NCBI RefSeq assembly: GCF_900113485.1 | Contig: NZ_FOPM01000017.1 | Coordinates: 1 to 64,000 of the forward strand | Origin: Methylobacterium gossipiicola | Lineage (GTDB): Bacteria; Pseudomonadota; Alphaproteobacteria; Rhizobiales; Beijerinckiaceae | Length of the DNA stretch: 64,000 bases | Direction: 5' to 3' | Part shown: one piece after another, positions 55,271-64,000 of the stretch | Numbering within the stretch: the first letter of the stretch is position 1 | How the letters are laid out: every line of letters starts with the position of its first letter | Made by a program: the position numbers and the translations under genes | The notes under the pieces: model-generated | Database searches by the model: none | Told to the model about the DNA's origin: nothing | The model's input: only the letters and a program-made list of their open reading frames with translations

Positions 55271-56461
55271 TCAGGCCGCGTCGCTCCAGCCCTCGCGCAG
55301 CCAGGTCACGGCGGCGCCGAGGCCCGCCACCCACCAGCCCTGCCAGGCGCCGTGCTCGACGAACGCGACGGCGATCGCGGCCCCGACGAGGCCCAGGGCC
55401 GTCACGGCCTGGAACCGGGGCAGGGCCGCGAGGGTGCGGAGCAGGAGGAACAGCAGCGCCGCCAGCAGGCCGGCGCCGACGATCCCGAGTTCGGCCCAGA
55501 CCTGAAGGAAGCTGTTGTGCGGGTGGCCCACGGCCAGCATCCCGCGCCAGTCCGGCGCGATGGTGTCGGTCACGGGCGTGTGGGCGAAGCGCCCGGCGGT
55601 GCCGTAGCCGGCGCCCCGCCACGGATCGGCCGCCACCGCCGCGCCGAAGCTGCGGGCGATGGCGACCCGCGCCCGCGAACTGCTCTGGACCAGCCGCTCA
55701 TGCGCCGCCTCCGGCATCAGCCGGTGCAGCAGATCGCCCTCCACGGGGGCGAGGATCACCGCGAGGGCCAGGGCCGACCCGGCGAGGCCGAGGCCGGCGC
55801 GCCGAGGCAGGAGCCAGGCGGCGAGGGCCAGGGCCGTCCCGGCGAGGAACCCGAGGGTCGCGGCGCCGCTCACCGAACACAGGATCGCGGCGACGCCGAG
55901 AATGCTGGTGAGACCGGCGGCGAGGCGGTGGCCGCGCCGCACCAGCAGGGCGACCAGGGGGCCGACGACGAGCAGGATCGTCAGGACCGGGCGGTTGAAG
56001 ATGAAATACGCGACCCGCGCCCCGATGGCCTTCTGGACGGGGAGATCCGCCGCGAGGTCGGCCACGATGTAGAGCCCGGCGAGCCCCAGCATCCAGGCGG
56101 CGGCGAGGGCGGTTCCGGGCGGCATCCGCCCCGGCGCCAGCCGGGCCACGAGGTAGGCGGCGAACAGGGTGGGGCCGAACTCGCCGGCCGTTCGCAGGCT
56201 CAGGGCCGGGAACGGACTCCACGCCAGGGACAGGCCGCACCAGCCGAGGAACGCGAGGGCGACGAGGCCCGTCGCCGTGCGCAGCGGAGCCACGAGGGTG
56301 GCGAGGGCCGCGCCCCGGTCCTCGACCAGGGCGGCGGCGAGGAACAGCACCGCGCTGAGGGCCATCACGGCCGGGCTCGAGCGGTTGGCCGCCGCCATCG
56401 CCAGGGGGAGGGCGGCCAGGGTCAGGGCGCCGGCGCCGCGCAGGCGTTCCGGGGCGTTCAT
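55271..56461 (-). CDS. O-antigen ligase-like (Wzy/WaaL) membrane protein
   Basis: A 396-aa polytopic membrane protein with about ten hydrophobic segments and a large periplasmic loop. The loop ends in the family signature VGHPHNSFLQVWAELGIVG, with the conserved His, followed by a further TM helix. The Wzy_C/O-antigen ligase fold is supported; whether it ligates O-antigen to lipid A or polymerises another glycan cannot be told. No other LPS gene is next to it. It runs convergently into pleD. Confidence 0.75.
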   Translation of the reverse strand: MNAPERLRGAGALTLAALPLAMAAANRSSPAVMALSAVLFLAAALVEDRGAALATLVAPLRTATGLVALAFLGWCGLSLAWSPFPALSLRTAGEFGPTLFAAYLVARLAPGRMPPGTALAAAWMLGLAGLYIVADLAADLPVQKAIGARVAYFIFNRPVLTILLVVGPLVALLVRRGHRLAAGLTSILGVAAILCSVSGAATLGFLAGTALALAAWLLPRRAGLGLAGSALALAVILAPVEGDLLHRLMPEAAHERLVQSSSRARVAIARSFGAAVAADPWRGAGYGTAGRFAHTPVTDTIAPDWRGMLAVGHPHNSFLQVWAELGIVGAGLLAALLFLLLRTLAALPRFQAVTALGLVGAAIAVAFVEHGAWQGWWVAGLGAAVTWLREGWSDAA

Positions 56462-56485
56462 GGCGGCCGGGTCGGTCGGCCACAC

Positions 56486-57079
56486 TTACTGCATCTGGTG
56501 GCCGCGCTTGGCCATTTCGGCCCGGACCCGGACCATGACGTATTCCGACACTTCCTGCGTCCAGCCCTGCATGGCCTGGACGATGCCGTCGAGCACCTGC
56601 GGCTGGGTCTCGACGTAGCGCTTGCCGGCGGGCGAGCGGAAGAAGGCGGCGATGTCGGCGAGCTCGGCTTCCGTGAGGCGCGCGGCGTAGATGCGCGCCG
56701 CCGTGGTGATCATCGCCTGCTTCTGCAATTCCATCTCGGGCTGAAGGCCGTTCAGGACCTCGTCGAGATCCTTGGTGAGTTCCGGCCGGGTCACGGCGTT
56801 CTGGCGGATCTGCTCGCTGAAGGCCGGAATGATGGAATCGAACGAGCGGGCGATCCCCGAGCCCAGCATCACCTCCCGCGCCAGGGCGAGGTGCGACGGG
56901 GTGATGGACGGGGCCGTGTTCGCGGCGGGGGTCGGGGCCGGTGTCGCGGCCTGGGGCGCGGCCTTGGGCGGTGCGGCCTTCTGCGCCAGGGCCGGCGACA
57001 CCGATGCGGCGGGGGCGGCCAGCAGCGTCAACGCCACGGCGGCGCGCAGGGCGCGCGGGCGGATCGGAAGGCGGAACAT
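56486..57079 (-). CDS. DUF2059-family secreted protein
   Basis: A 197-aa protein with an N-terminal signal peptide (residues 1 to about 32, ending SPALA), then an Ala/Pro-rich linker and a helical domain. The DUF2059 pattern is in TEAELADIAAFFRSPAGKRYVETQPQVL. Function unknown, periplasmic. The GTG at 57088 is in frame, but the ATG at 57079 has GGAG at better spacing. It is 24 bp before the O-antigen-ligase-like gene on the same strand. Confidence 0.8.
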   Translation of the reverse strand: MFRLPIRPRALRAAVALTLLAAPAASVSPALAQKAAPPKAAPQAATPAPTPAANTAPSITPSHLALAREVMLGSGIARSFDSIIPAFSEQIRQNAVTRPELTKDLDEVLNGLQPEMELQKQAMITTAARIYAARLTEAELADIAAFFRSPAGKRYVETQPQVLDGIVQAMQGWTQEVSEYVMVRVRAEMAKRGHQMQ

Positions 57080-57106
57080 GGGGAGCACTCCGGAAACTTC
57101 TTTCGA

Positions 57107-57175
57107 TGCGGATCATACGAACGCCGGTCGATCCCTTCGGGATGGCGGCGTTCGGCTTCGCTCAGGCGCCGCGCG
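57107..57175 (-). repeat. Dispersed intergenic repeat, copy 2
   Basis: Reverse complement of this interval matches 1731-1800: about 30 of 34 in the best part (57142-57175). Located between the DUF2059 and rpiA genes. See copy 1. Confidence 0.5.
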
Positions 57176-57184
57176 GGCCTCGTC

Positions 57185-57895
57185 TCAGACGGCGCCGAGG
57201 CAGGTGACGTGCGCCGCCCCGTCCCGCGCCTCGGCCAGGATCGCCCCGGTGGCGAGGCCGAGGAACAGGCCGTGCTCGACCACGCCCGGCACCGCCCACA
57301 GGCCGGCCGAGAGGGCCTCGGGGTCGGGAATCCGCCCGAGATGCGCATCGAGGATATGGTGGCCGCCATCGGTACGTAGGGGCTCGCTGCCCGCATTCCG
57401 GCGCAGGACGACCCGGCCCGTGCAGCCGGCGGCGGCGACGGCGGCCTCGACGGCGCGGTGGGTGGCGCCGAGGCCGAACGGGTTGACTTCGATGGGCAGC
57501 GGGAAGGCGCCGAGGGTCTCGACGTACTTCGCCGCATCTGCGATCACCACCATGCGGCGGCTCGCGAAGGCGACGATCTTTTCGCGCAGAAGCGCGGCGC
57601 CGCCGCCCTTGATGAGGCGCATGGCCCCGTCGATCTCGTCGGCGCCGTCGACGGTGAGGTCGAGCTCCGGCAGCTCTTCCAGGGTGGCGAGGCGGATGCC
57701 GGCGGCCTCGGCGGCCACCCGCGTCGCCTCCGAGGTCGGCACGCCCACGACGTCGAGGCCGTCCCGGACCCGGGCGCCGAGCAGGGCGATGAAGACGTTG
57801 GCGGTGCTGCCGGTGCCGATTCCGAGGCGCATCCCGTCGGTGACGAGGGCGACGGCGCGCTCGGCGGCAGCGCGGCGCAGATCGGGCCCGCTCAC
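57185..57895 (-). CDS. rpiA: Ribose-5-phosphate isomerase A
   Basis: Interconverts ribose-5-phosphate and ribulose-5-phosphate in the pentose phosphate pathway. 236 aa. Motifs: [15 protein letters not shown] (phosphate-binding loop), [27 protein letters not shown] (catalytic Glu). A GTG at 57895 gives the usual N-terminus ([14 protein letters not shown]). Confidence 0.95.
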   Translation of the reverse strand: MSGPDLRRAAAERAVALVTDGMRLGIGTGSTANVFIALLGARVRDGLDVVGVPTSEATRVAAEAAGIRLATLEELPELDLTVDGADEIDGAMRLIKGGGAALLREKIVAFASRRMVVIADAAKYVETLGAFPLPIEVNPFGLGATHRAVEAAVAAAGCTGRVVLRRNAGSEPLRTDGGHHILDAHLGRIPDPEALSAGLWAVPGVVEHGLFLGLATGAILAEARDGAAHVTCLGAV

Positions 57896-58023
57896 GCCGC
57901 GCACCGGGCGGCGGACAGACGGATCGAAGCGGCAGGAGGCATGGCGGGGCTCGGATGGCGGTGGTGGGTTGGCCCTAGCACGGCTGGCACCGCCGTCCAA
58001 CGCGCGGCGATGCCGGTCTCGAA

Positions 58024-58500
58024 TCAGGGGCGCGGCGCGGCGCCTTGCGGCGGCGTCACGCTCGGGCTCGCCCGGCCGGGGGCGGGGCTCACCACCTCCT
58101 CGGGGCCGGCGGGGTTGGCCTGGGCGGTGCAGACCACGGCTTCCTTCTGGAGCTGGACGTAGCAGATGCTCATCTCGCCCGTGCGGTAATTCACCCGGAA
58201 CACCCCCGCCTCGCGGGTGTGGCGGGAGGCGACGAGGCCGTATTCGGACGGCGCCTGGGCGCTCGCGCCCTCGCCGGCGCCGTAGCAGACGGTGACGCCG
58301 ACGCTGCCGACGGCGCCCTCGCGCAGGCCGTACTGGCACGAGGTGACCTCGCCCGTGACCTTGTCGACCCGGTACACTCGGTTGAGGTCGATCTGCGGCG
58401 CGGGCACGAATTCGTAGGAACTCGCCGAGGCCAGGCCCGTGCTGAGGGCGAGGACGACGCCCGCGCCGAGGAGGTGTGAGGTCCGCTGTGTCAGACGCAT
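58024..58500 (-). CDS. Secreted protein, unknown
   Basis: A 158-aa protein with an N-terminal signal peptide (residues 1 to about 27, ending GLASA). The mature part has two related segments, each with a hydrophobic-x-Val-Asx-Tyr/Lys start and a Cys: [17 protein letters not shown] and [17 protein letters not shown]. This suggests an internal duplication of a small beta unit. The C-terminus is Pro-rich. No family recognised. It lies upstream of rpiA on the same strand. Confidence 0.72.
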   Translation of the reverse strand: MRLTQRTSHLLGAGVVLALSTGLASASSYEFVPAPQIDLNRVYRVDKVTGEVTSCQYGLREGAVGSVGVTVCYGAGEGASAQAPSEYGLVASRHTREAGVFRVNYRTGEMSICYVQLQKEAVVCTAQANPAGPEEVVSPAPGRASPSVTPPQGAAPRP

Positions 58501-58673
58501 GGTCGCCCTGGGGTCCCGTTCTCGAAAGGTCGTGCGCGCCCCTAGCGCCGCCTTGCGGCACAACCGTGACCCGCCGCCATGCGGCTTGCCCGGGGGGCGA
58601 GGCCTCGCTAGCGCTGGGGCACCGTTTCGCGCCCCGCCCGGTCCGGGCGCTCCCCCGTCGGAAAAGCCCGCCC

Positions 58674-59393
58674 ATGTCTTCAGTTGAAACCTCGCCGGCC
58701 CGTTCCCCGTCCGGCCTGCCGCCCATCGCGGTGTTCGACCTCGACGGCACCCTCGCCGAGACGGCGGGCGACCTCGTCGGCACCCTCAACGCCATTCTGG
58801 CGCAGGAGGGCTTGAAGACCCTCGACCTCGCCCAGGCCCGCGACATGATCGGCGCCGGGGCCAAGGCGCTGATCCGGCGCGGTTTCGAGGCGGCGGGCGA
58901 ACCCCTCGACGATTCCCGCCTGGAGACCCTGTTCGTCGCCTTCCTGGATCATTACGGCCGCCACCTCTGCGACCATTCCCACCTGTTCGCGGGGGTGACG
59001 GAAGCCCTGGACGCCCTGGCGCGGCGCGGCTTCGCCCTCGCCGTCTGCACCAACAAGGTCGAGGCCCATGCCCTGGCGCTCCTCGAACGGCTCGGCGTCG
59101 CGGGGCGGTTTTCCGCCATCTGTGGCCGGGACACCTTCGCGCATTACAAGCCCGACCCGCGCCACATCACCCTCACCATCGAACGGGCCGGCGGTGACCC
59201 CGCCCGCGCCGTGATGGTGGGCGATTCGCGGGCCGACATCGACGCCGCCAAGGCCGCCGGCATTCCGGTGATCGCCGTGCCGTTCGGCTACACCGACCTG
59301 CCGGTGGAGGCCCTGGGACCCGACCGGGTGATCGCGCATTTCGACGATCTGGCGGCGGCGGTGGACGCCCTGGTGCCGGCGGCGCGGGGCTGA
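58674..59393 (+). CDS. gph: Phosphoglycolate phosphatase-like HAD hydrolase
   Basis: A 239-aa HAD-superfamily phosphatase. Nucleophile D22 and D24 are in [11 protein letters not shown]; motif II is LAVCTNKV and motif III/IV KPDPRHI, then [14 protein letters not shown] helical cap lies between (about 38-100). Gph removes 2-phosphoglycolate formed in DNA repair and photorespiration-like reactions, but related substrates are possible. Confidence 0.85.
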   Translation: MSSVETSPARSPSGLPPIAVFDLDGTLAETAGDLVGTLNAILAQEGLKTLDLAQARDMIGAGAKALIRRGFEAAGEPLDDSRLETLFVAFLDHYGRHLCDHSHLFAGVTEALDALARRGFALAVCTNKVEAHALALLERLGVAGRFSAICGRDTFAHYKPDPRHITLTIERAGGDPARAVMVGDSRADIDAAKAAGIPVIAVPFGYTDLPVEALGPDRVIAHFDDLAAAVDALVPAARG

Positions 59394-59418
59394 CGGCACC
59401 GCGCCGGCTTCATCCGCA

Positions 59419-59470
59419 CGCCGCGCGACGCATTCGGGACGCCGCGCGACGCATTCAGGACGCCGCGCGG
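59419..59470. repeat. 21-bp tandem repeat after gph
   Basis: Two 21-bp units (59419-59439 and 59440-59460) differ at one base, and the first ten bases of a third follow (59461-59470). It lies between the convergent gph and hybrid kinase genes. Function unknown; it may be slippage-generated. Confidence 0.85.
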
Positions 59471-59510
59471 GCTGGTCGCTCCAGCGGCCGCCCATCGAGG
59501 GAACGCCGCA

Positions 59511-61937
59511 TCACCCCCGCGCGCCTGCCCGGATCACGGCGCGGCGCAGGGCGCGGGAGAGGTCTTCCACCGAATAGGGCTTTCTCAGGAACGGGAAGCC
59601 GTGGGTGCCCTGCTCGGCGAGCACGTGGCTGTAGCCCGAGGCCAGGACCACCGGCAGGGCGGCATGGCGGTGGCGGATCTCCCGGGCGAGGTCGATGCCG
59701 TTCATCCCCGGCATCACCACGTCGGAGAACACCACGTCGAAGCGCGGCGGTTGCTCCAGGCGGGTCAGGGCGTCTTCGGCGTTGAGGACCCAGGCGGTGT
59801 CGTAGCCGAGTTCGCGCAGGGCCTGCGTCGCGAAGGCGCCGACCTCCTCGTTGTCCTCCACCACGAGGACGCGGGTGCCGTGGCCGTCGGCGAGGGGCTC
59901 GGGCTCCGCCTCCGACTCCGCCGCCACGGCGCGCCCGACCTCGCGGGGCAGGTACAGGGTGAAGGTGGTGCCCTGTCCGGGCGCGCTCTCCACCAGCACC
60001 TCGCCGCCCGATTGCTTGGCGAAGCCGAACACCTGGGAGAGGCCGAGGCCCGTGCCCTGACCGACCCCCTTGGTGGTGAAGAACGGCTCGAAGATCCGGT
60101 CGAGATCCTCCTCGGGGATGCCCGTGCCGGTGTCGCGCACGGACACGGCGACGAAATCCCCCGACACAAGCGGATGGGCCCGCACGGACGGGATGGCGGC
60201 GGTGCTGCGCACCCCGATATCGAGACAGCCCTCGCCCTCCATGGCGTCGCGGGCGTTGATCGCCATGTTCACCAGGGCGGTGTCGAACTGGCTCGGATCG
60301 GCATTGACGAGGTAGGGCACGTCCCGTCCGCTCCGGTCCCGGCTCGGCGCCACCTCCGTGGTGACCCGGATGCGCGCCCCCGTGAGGGTGCCGACCATGT
60401 CGGCCACGGCGGCGACACTCTGGCCGACATCGAACACCGCCGGGGTCAGGGCCTGGCGCCGGGCGAAGGCGAGGAGCTGGCCCGTGAGCTTGGCCGCCCG
60501 CGTCACCGTATCGGAGATGGCGCCGATGTAGCGCTGGCGGCGCTCCTCGGGCAGGTCCGGACGCTTGAGCAGGTCGGTGGAGGAGCGGATCACCGTGAGG
60601 AGATTGTTGAAGTCGTGCGCGACGCCGCCCGTGAGCTGGCCCACGGCTTCGAGCTTCTGCGACTGGCGCAGCTGCTCCTCCAGGGTCCGCCGCTCGGTGA
60701 CGTCGCGGCCCGCCGCGTAGAAGTGGTCGCCCTGCGGAATCGCGTTCCAGGAGATCCACCGCTCGCCGCCGCCCGCCATCCGCATCCGCACGTCGAGATT
60801 GTCGAGGACCCCACCGGTCCGCAGGCGCGCGAAGGCTTCCTCCGTCCCCGCCACGTCGTCGGGATGGATGCGCGCGCGGAACGACGCCCCGACGAGGCTG
60901 GCTTCCGGCCAGCCGAGCATCTCGGTCCAGGCCGGGTTCACGGCCCGGCAGAGGCCGTCGAAGCCGCAGACCACGAGGAGGTCGCGGCTCGCCCGCCACA
61001 CGAGGTCGCGCTCCGTGGTGCGCTCGCGGGCGGTGTCGCGCAGGATGCCTTCGGCCCGGCGCCGGTCGGTGACGTCGTTGAACAGCAGGGCCACCCGGTG
61101 CTGGGCCGGTTCGCCGATCCGCAGGGCCTGCACCTCGAACCAGCGCTCCGGCGCCACGGTGCCGCTCTCGAAGCGCACGGCCCGGCCCGACAGGGCGACG
61201 GATCCGTAGGTGTCGAGCCAGCTCCGATCGAGGTCGGGCCGGACTTCGCTCATCCAGCGGCCGACGACGTCGCGCAGGCCCGTCTGCTGCGTGAAGGCCG
61301 GGTTGGCCTCGATGAACCGGTAATCGACGGCGTGGCTGCCCGCGTCGAACCGCATCTCGATGACGCAGAAGCCGGCGTCCAGGGCGTTGAACAGGGTCCG
61401 GTAGCGCGCCTCGCTCTCGGCGAGCATGCCCTCCTCGGTCCGGAACCGGGTGACGTCGAGCTGGCTGGCGAAGTAGTAACGCAGGTGGCCCCGGGCCGTG
61501 AAAACCGGGCTGACGTAGAGTTCGTTGCGGAAGGTCGATCCGTCGCGGCGATAGTTCAGGAGTTCGACGACCACGTCGCGCCGCGCCGCGATGGCGTCCC
61601 GCACGCGGGCGACGTCGGCGGGGTCCGTGTCCGGCCCCTGGAGGAAGCGGCAGTTGTGGCCGATGAGTTCCTCGGCCGAATAGCCGCAGAGTTCCTGGAA
61701 TGCCCGGTTGGCGAATACGATGGGGTTGTCGGGCAGGTTCGGGTCGGTGACGATCTGCGGCATGCGGGTCTTCTCCGCCGCCGTGAACAGGAGGTCGCAC
61801 GCGATGTCGGGTCCGTTGCCGCCCGGCGCGCAGGCCGACGCGGCGCCCTCCGCCCGCAACCGCACGATCTCGGCCACAAGATCCCGGTTTTCCCGCCGCA
61901 ACCGCTCGATCTCGGTGTCCATCCCGCTCGCTTTCAT
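59511..61937 (-). CDS. LOV-domain hybrid sensor histidine kinase
   Basis: A soluble hybrid kinase of 808 aa. After a short coiled coil (residues 7-29), a LOV-type PAS domain (about 50-165) carries the flavin-adduct motif GHNCRFLQ with Cys96, the [11 protein letters not shown] helix and the Gln in [10 protein letters not shown]. Two further PAS domains follow (about 178-292 and 310-415), then HisKA with H441 ([14 protein letters not shown]) and the ATPase lobe ([34 protein letters not shown]). A C-terminal receiver has D739 ([11 protein letters not shown]). It is likely a blue-light sensor. The partner output is not in the window. Confidence 0.9.
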   Translation of the reverse strand: MKASGMDTEIERLRRENRDLVAEIVRLRAEGAASACAPGGNGPDIACDLLFTAAEKTRMPQIVTDPNLPDNPIVFANRAFQELCGYSAEELIGHNCRFLQGPDTDPADVARVRDAIAARRDVVVELLNYRRDGSTFRNELYVSPVFTARGHLRYYFASQLDVTRFRTEEGMLAESEARYRTLFNALDAGFCVIEMRFDAGSHAVDYRFIEANPAFTQQTGLRDVVGRWMSEVRPDLDRSWLDTYGSVALSGRAVRFESGTVAPERWFEVQALRIGEPAQHRVALLFNDVTDRRRAEGILRDTARERTTERDLVWRASRDLLVVCGFDGLCRAVNPAWTEMLGWPEASLVGASFRARIHPDDVAGTEEAFARLRTGGVLDNLDVRMRMAGGGERWISWNAIPQGDHFYAAGRDVTERRTLEEQLRQSQKLEAVGQLTGGVAHDFNNLLTVIRSSTDLLKRPDLPEERRQRYIGAISDTVTRAAKLTGQLLAFARRQALTPAVFDVGQSVAAVADMVGTLTGARIRVTTEVAPSRDRSGRDVPYLVNADPSQFDTALVNMAINARDAMEGEGCLDIGVRSTAAIPSVRAHPLVSGDFVAVSVRDTGTGIPEEDLDRIFEPFFTTKGVGQGTGLGLSQVFGFAKQSGGEVLVESAPGQGTTFTLYLPREVGRAVAAESEAEPEPLADGHGTRVLVVEDNEEVGAFATQALRELGYDTAWVLNAEDALTRLEQPPRFDVVFSDVVMPGMNGIDLAREIRHRHAALPVVLASGYSHVLAEQGTHGFPFLRKPYSVEDLSRALRRAVIRAGARG

Positions 61938-62036
61938 GGGGCGGCGACCATCCCGCCCCTGCGCAAACGATCCGCAACGCCGTTGGGTCCCGCGCGGCGC
62001 ACGGAAGGGCGGTCCGATCGCCCCGGCGGGGGCGCC

Positions 62037-64000
62037 TCACATCCGCGCGGTGATCGTCGCCAGCACCGTGAATGGCGCCCCCGGCTGGTTGTTGAATGTG
62101 TTGAACGGCTGCTCGATGTAGCGGGCATCCGTCAGGTTGCGCAGGTTCAGGGCGAAGCGGTAGCGCTCGTAATCGTAGAACACAGCCGCATCGAGGCGGG
62201 TATAGGCCCCGACCTTGTAGCTGTTGTTGAGGTCGCCGAACCGGGCGCCGACATAGGTCGCGCCGAAGCCGACCCCGAGGCCGCGCCATTCGCCGTCCGG
62301 GATCTGATAGGTCGACCACACGCTTCCGCTGAACGCGGGCACGCCGACGAGGCGGTTGCCCACCGCGAAGGTGGTGTCCCTGGTGATCCTGGCATCGAGG
62401 TAGCCCAAGCCGCCGATGATCTTCCAGCCCGGCAGGATCTCGCCGGCGAGATCGACCTCGATGCCCTCGGAGCGCTGTTCGCCGGTGATCACCGAGAAGC
62501 CGGTGTTGACCGGGTCGTTGGCCGAGACGTTCTGGCGGGTGATGCTGAAGGCTGCGGCACTCAGGGTCAGGCGGTCGGGCACGAGGTCGTAGCGGGCGCC
62601 GACCTCGTATTGCACGCCGGTCTCGGGCGGCGGGTTGTTGACGCCCAGCACGTTGTCGGTCTGCGGTTTGAACGAGTTGGTGTAGCTCGCATAGAACGTC
62701 AGCGGCTCGATGGGCCGGTAGACGAGGCCGACGCGCGGCGAGAAACCGAAGAGCTCCTGCTCGGGGGGAACGGTGCGCGAGGTCGGCGTCCGGTTGAAAT
62801 AGAACTGCGTGCCGAAATCCATCCGCGTGCCGAGGAGGATTTGCAGCCCGGCCCCGAGGTCGATCTGATCCTGAAGGTAGACGCCGTAGAGATCGTTCCG
62901 CTGCCGGATGTCGCTCTGGAGCGTGAAGGCGCCGAAATTGATGCGCGGCACCGGATTGAGGAAGCTCGTGGTCGTGGTCGCGACCGTCTGGAGCGAATAC
63001 GGGTTCCGGTAGCCGTTGGTGTATTCGAACCCGGCCAGGAAGGTGTTGCGAAGCCCGAACGTGTCGAACTTCGCCACGATTTCGGATTGCGTGTCGAGGG
63101 ACGCGAAGTTCGATTCCACGGACGAGCCCCGGCGCGTCACCAGGGTGCCGGCCGGGTTCACCGCCGTGGCGCGGGCGGCGAACACGTCGAACCCGCCCGA
63201 CTGGACGTTGACGATCTGGCGCAGGGTCACGTCGGGGGTGAGGTCGTGCTCGATCCGCAGGGTCGCGAAGTTCGAGGCCCCCGAATACCGGGAGTTCGTG
63301 GTGCCGTAGAAGCGGGCGATGTCGTCCAGCGGCACCCGGCCCCGGCGGGCGATGAGGCCCTCGTCGTACTGCGAATCCTGCCGGGTGATCTCGGCCAGGA
63401 ACTCGACGCGGGTGTCGGCGGTGGGCGTCCAGGTGAAGGCGGGGGCGACGAAGAAGCGGGAATTGCTGCGACCGTCGCCGTAATTGCGGAACGTCGGGTC
63501 GTCCTGGGCGGCGAAGCTGACGCGGCCGGCAAAGCCCTCCGTGCCGGGCAGCGCCCCCGAGACCGAGCCCTGGAGCCGAGCGAAGCCGAAGCTGCCGCCC
63601 TGCACCGTCAGGTCGCCGGAGGGCGTCAGGGTCGGGCGGCGGGTGACGATGTTGACGAGGCCGCCGGGATCGCCCCGGCCGTAGAGCACGGAGGCCGGGC
63701 CTTTGAGCACCTCGATGCGCTCGACATCGGCGAGGTCGCGCTGGGTCGAGAGGAAGTTGTTGGCCTGGTTCAGGAGCACGCCGTCGATGGCGTAGGCCTG
63801 GGTGCGGAAACCCCGGATCACGAAGGTGTCCGAGCGCCCCTGGAGGGTGCCGCCGGGCTGGACGTTGCTGACGTTCTGCAGGGCATCGGAGAGGCGGACG
63901 TCCTGGCGGTCCTCCAGCACCTCGCGGGGCACCACCTGGACGGATTGCGGCGTGTCCCGCAGCGCCGTGTCGGTGCGGGTCGCCGTGGCGGAGCGTCCCG
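62037..64000 (-). CDS. TonB-dependent siderophore receptor (5' end beyond window)
   Basis: The C-terminal 654 codons or so of a TonB-dependent receptor; the signal peptide and first part lie beyond 64000. The visible N-terminus (RTDTALRDTPQSVQVVPREVLEDR) is the plug motif of siderophore receptors, followed by VIRGFRTQAYAIDGV and VEVLKGPASVLYGRGDPGG-like sequence (IEVLKGPASVLYGRGDPGG). Many beta strands follow; it ends FTVLATITARM, lacking the common terminal Phe/Trp. Conserved YEVGARYDL and FYASYTNSFKPQ. It is the gene immediately upstream of the LOV kinase on the same strand, 99 bp apart. Confidence 0.93.
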   Translation of the reverse strand, partial: GRSATATRTDTALRDTPQSVQVVPREVLEDRQDVRLSDALQNVSNVQPGGTLQGRSDTFVIRGFRTQAYAIDGVLLNQANNFLSTQRDLADVERIEVLKGPASVLYGRGDPGGLVNIVTRRPTLTPSGDLTVQGGSFGFARLQGSVSGALPGTEGFAGRVSFAAQDDPTFRNYGDGRSNSRFFVAPAFTWTPTADTRVEFLAEITRQDSQYDEGLIARRGRVPLDDIARFYGTTNSRYSGASNFATLRIEHDLTPDVTLRQIVNVQSGGFDVFAARATAVNPAGTLVTRRGSSVESNFASLDTQSEIVAKFDTFGLRNTFLAGFEYTNGYRNPYSLQTVATTTTSFLNPVPRINFGAFTLQSDIRQRNDLYGVYLQDQIDLGAGLQILLGTRMDFGTQFYFNRTPTSRTVPPEQELFGFSPRVGLVYRPIEPLTFYASYTNSFKPQTDNVLGVNNPPPETGVQYEVGARYDLVPDRLTLSAAAFSITRQNVSANDPVNTGFSVITGEQRSEGIEVDLAGEILPGWKIIGGLGYLDARITRDTTFAVGNRLVGVPAFSGSVWSTYQIPDGEWRGLGVGFGATYVGARFGDLNNSYKVGAYTRLDAAVFYDYERYRFALNLRNLTDARYIEQPFNTFNNQPGAPFTVLATITARM

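Overview
The window is high-GC alphaproteobacterial chromosome. Several markers point to Methylobacterium or a close relative (Hyphomicrobiales): a lanthanide-type XoxF methanol dehydrogenase, an EcfG-family general-stress sigma factor with NepR-type anti-sigma sequences, GcrA/DivK/PleD cell-cycle regulators, an EipB-family envelope protein, and a rhizobial-type flagellin. Species cannot be named from this sequence alone.

Layout. (1) 1-13.9 kb, mixed accessory and housekeeping genes: a flagellin running off the left edge; an ECF sigma factor with an N-terminal NepR-like segment; a YafJ-type amidotransferase; methionine aminopeptidase; a secreted YkuD-domain L,D-transpeptidase; an MBL-fold hydrolase; two identical tRNA-Arg(ACG) genes; a lone xoxF; a large GH63-like glycosidase; and a ferritin-like YciE/DUF892 protein. 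(2) 14-21.1 kb: a chemoreceptor and the C4-dicarboxylate system. dctB-dctD diverge from dctA, with a textbook sigma-54 promoter and a perfect inverted repeat between them and a strong terminator after dctA. (3) 21.1-29 kb: a thioredoxin/CcdA pair, then a minus-strand metal-uptake-like operon (DUF2946-like, PepSY membrane protein, DUF2946-like, TonB receptor), then uvsE and a FUSC-type membrane protein. (4) 29-44.4 kb: the division and cell wall cluster ftsW-murG-murC-murB-ddl-ftsQ-ftsA-ftsZ-lpxC-bamD-recN. A DUF559 gene with a palindromic repeat mosaic is inserted between murC and murB, and a toxin-antitoxin pair between murB and ddl.

(5) 44.5-51.2 kb: a free-standing NepR-like gene, then the phosphate regulon pstS-pstC-pstA-pstB-phoU-phoB behind a three-unit Pho box. 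phoR is not in the window. (6) 51.2-59.4 kb: gcrA, an EipB-family gene, a DUF3572 gene, divK-pleD, an O-antigen-ligase-like protein, a DUF2059 protein, rpiA, a small secreted protein and a phosphoglycolate-phosphatase-like gene. (7) 59.5-64 kb: a LOV-domain hybrid histidine kinase and the 3' part of a TonB-dependent siderophore receptor running off the right edge.

The most unusual content concerns the general stress response: an apparent in-frame NepR-EcfG fusion near the left end and a separate divergent NepR-like gene after recN. Other points of interest are an orphan XoxF without xoxG/xoxJ beside it, cargo inserted in an otherwise conserved division cluster, and a blue-light-type hybrid kinase. 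I see no CRISPR array, prophage or insertion sequence, and no wholly novel multi-gene system.
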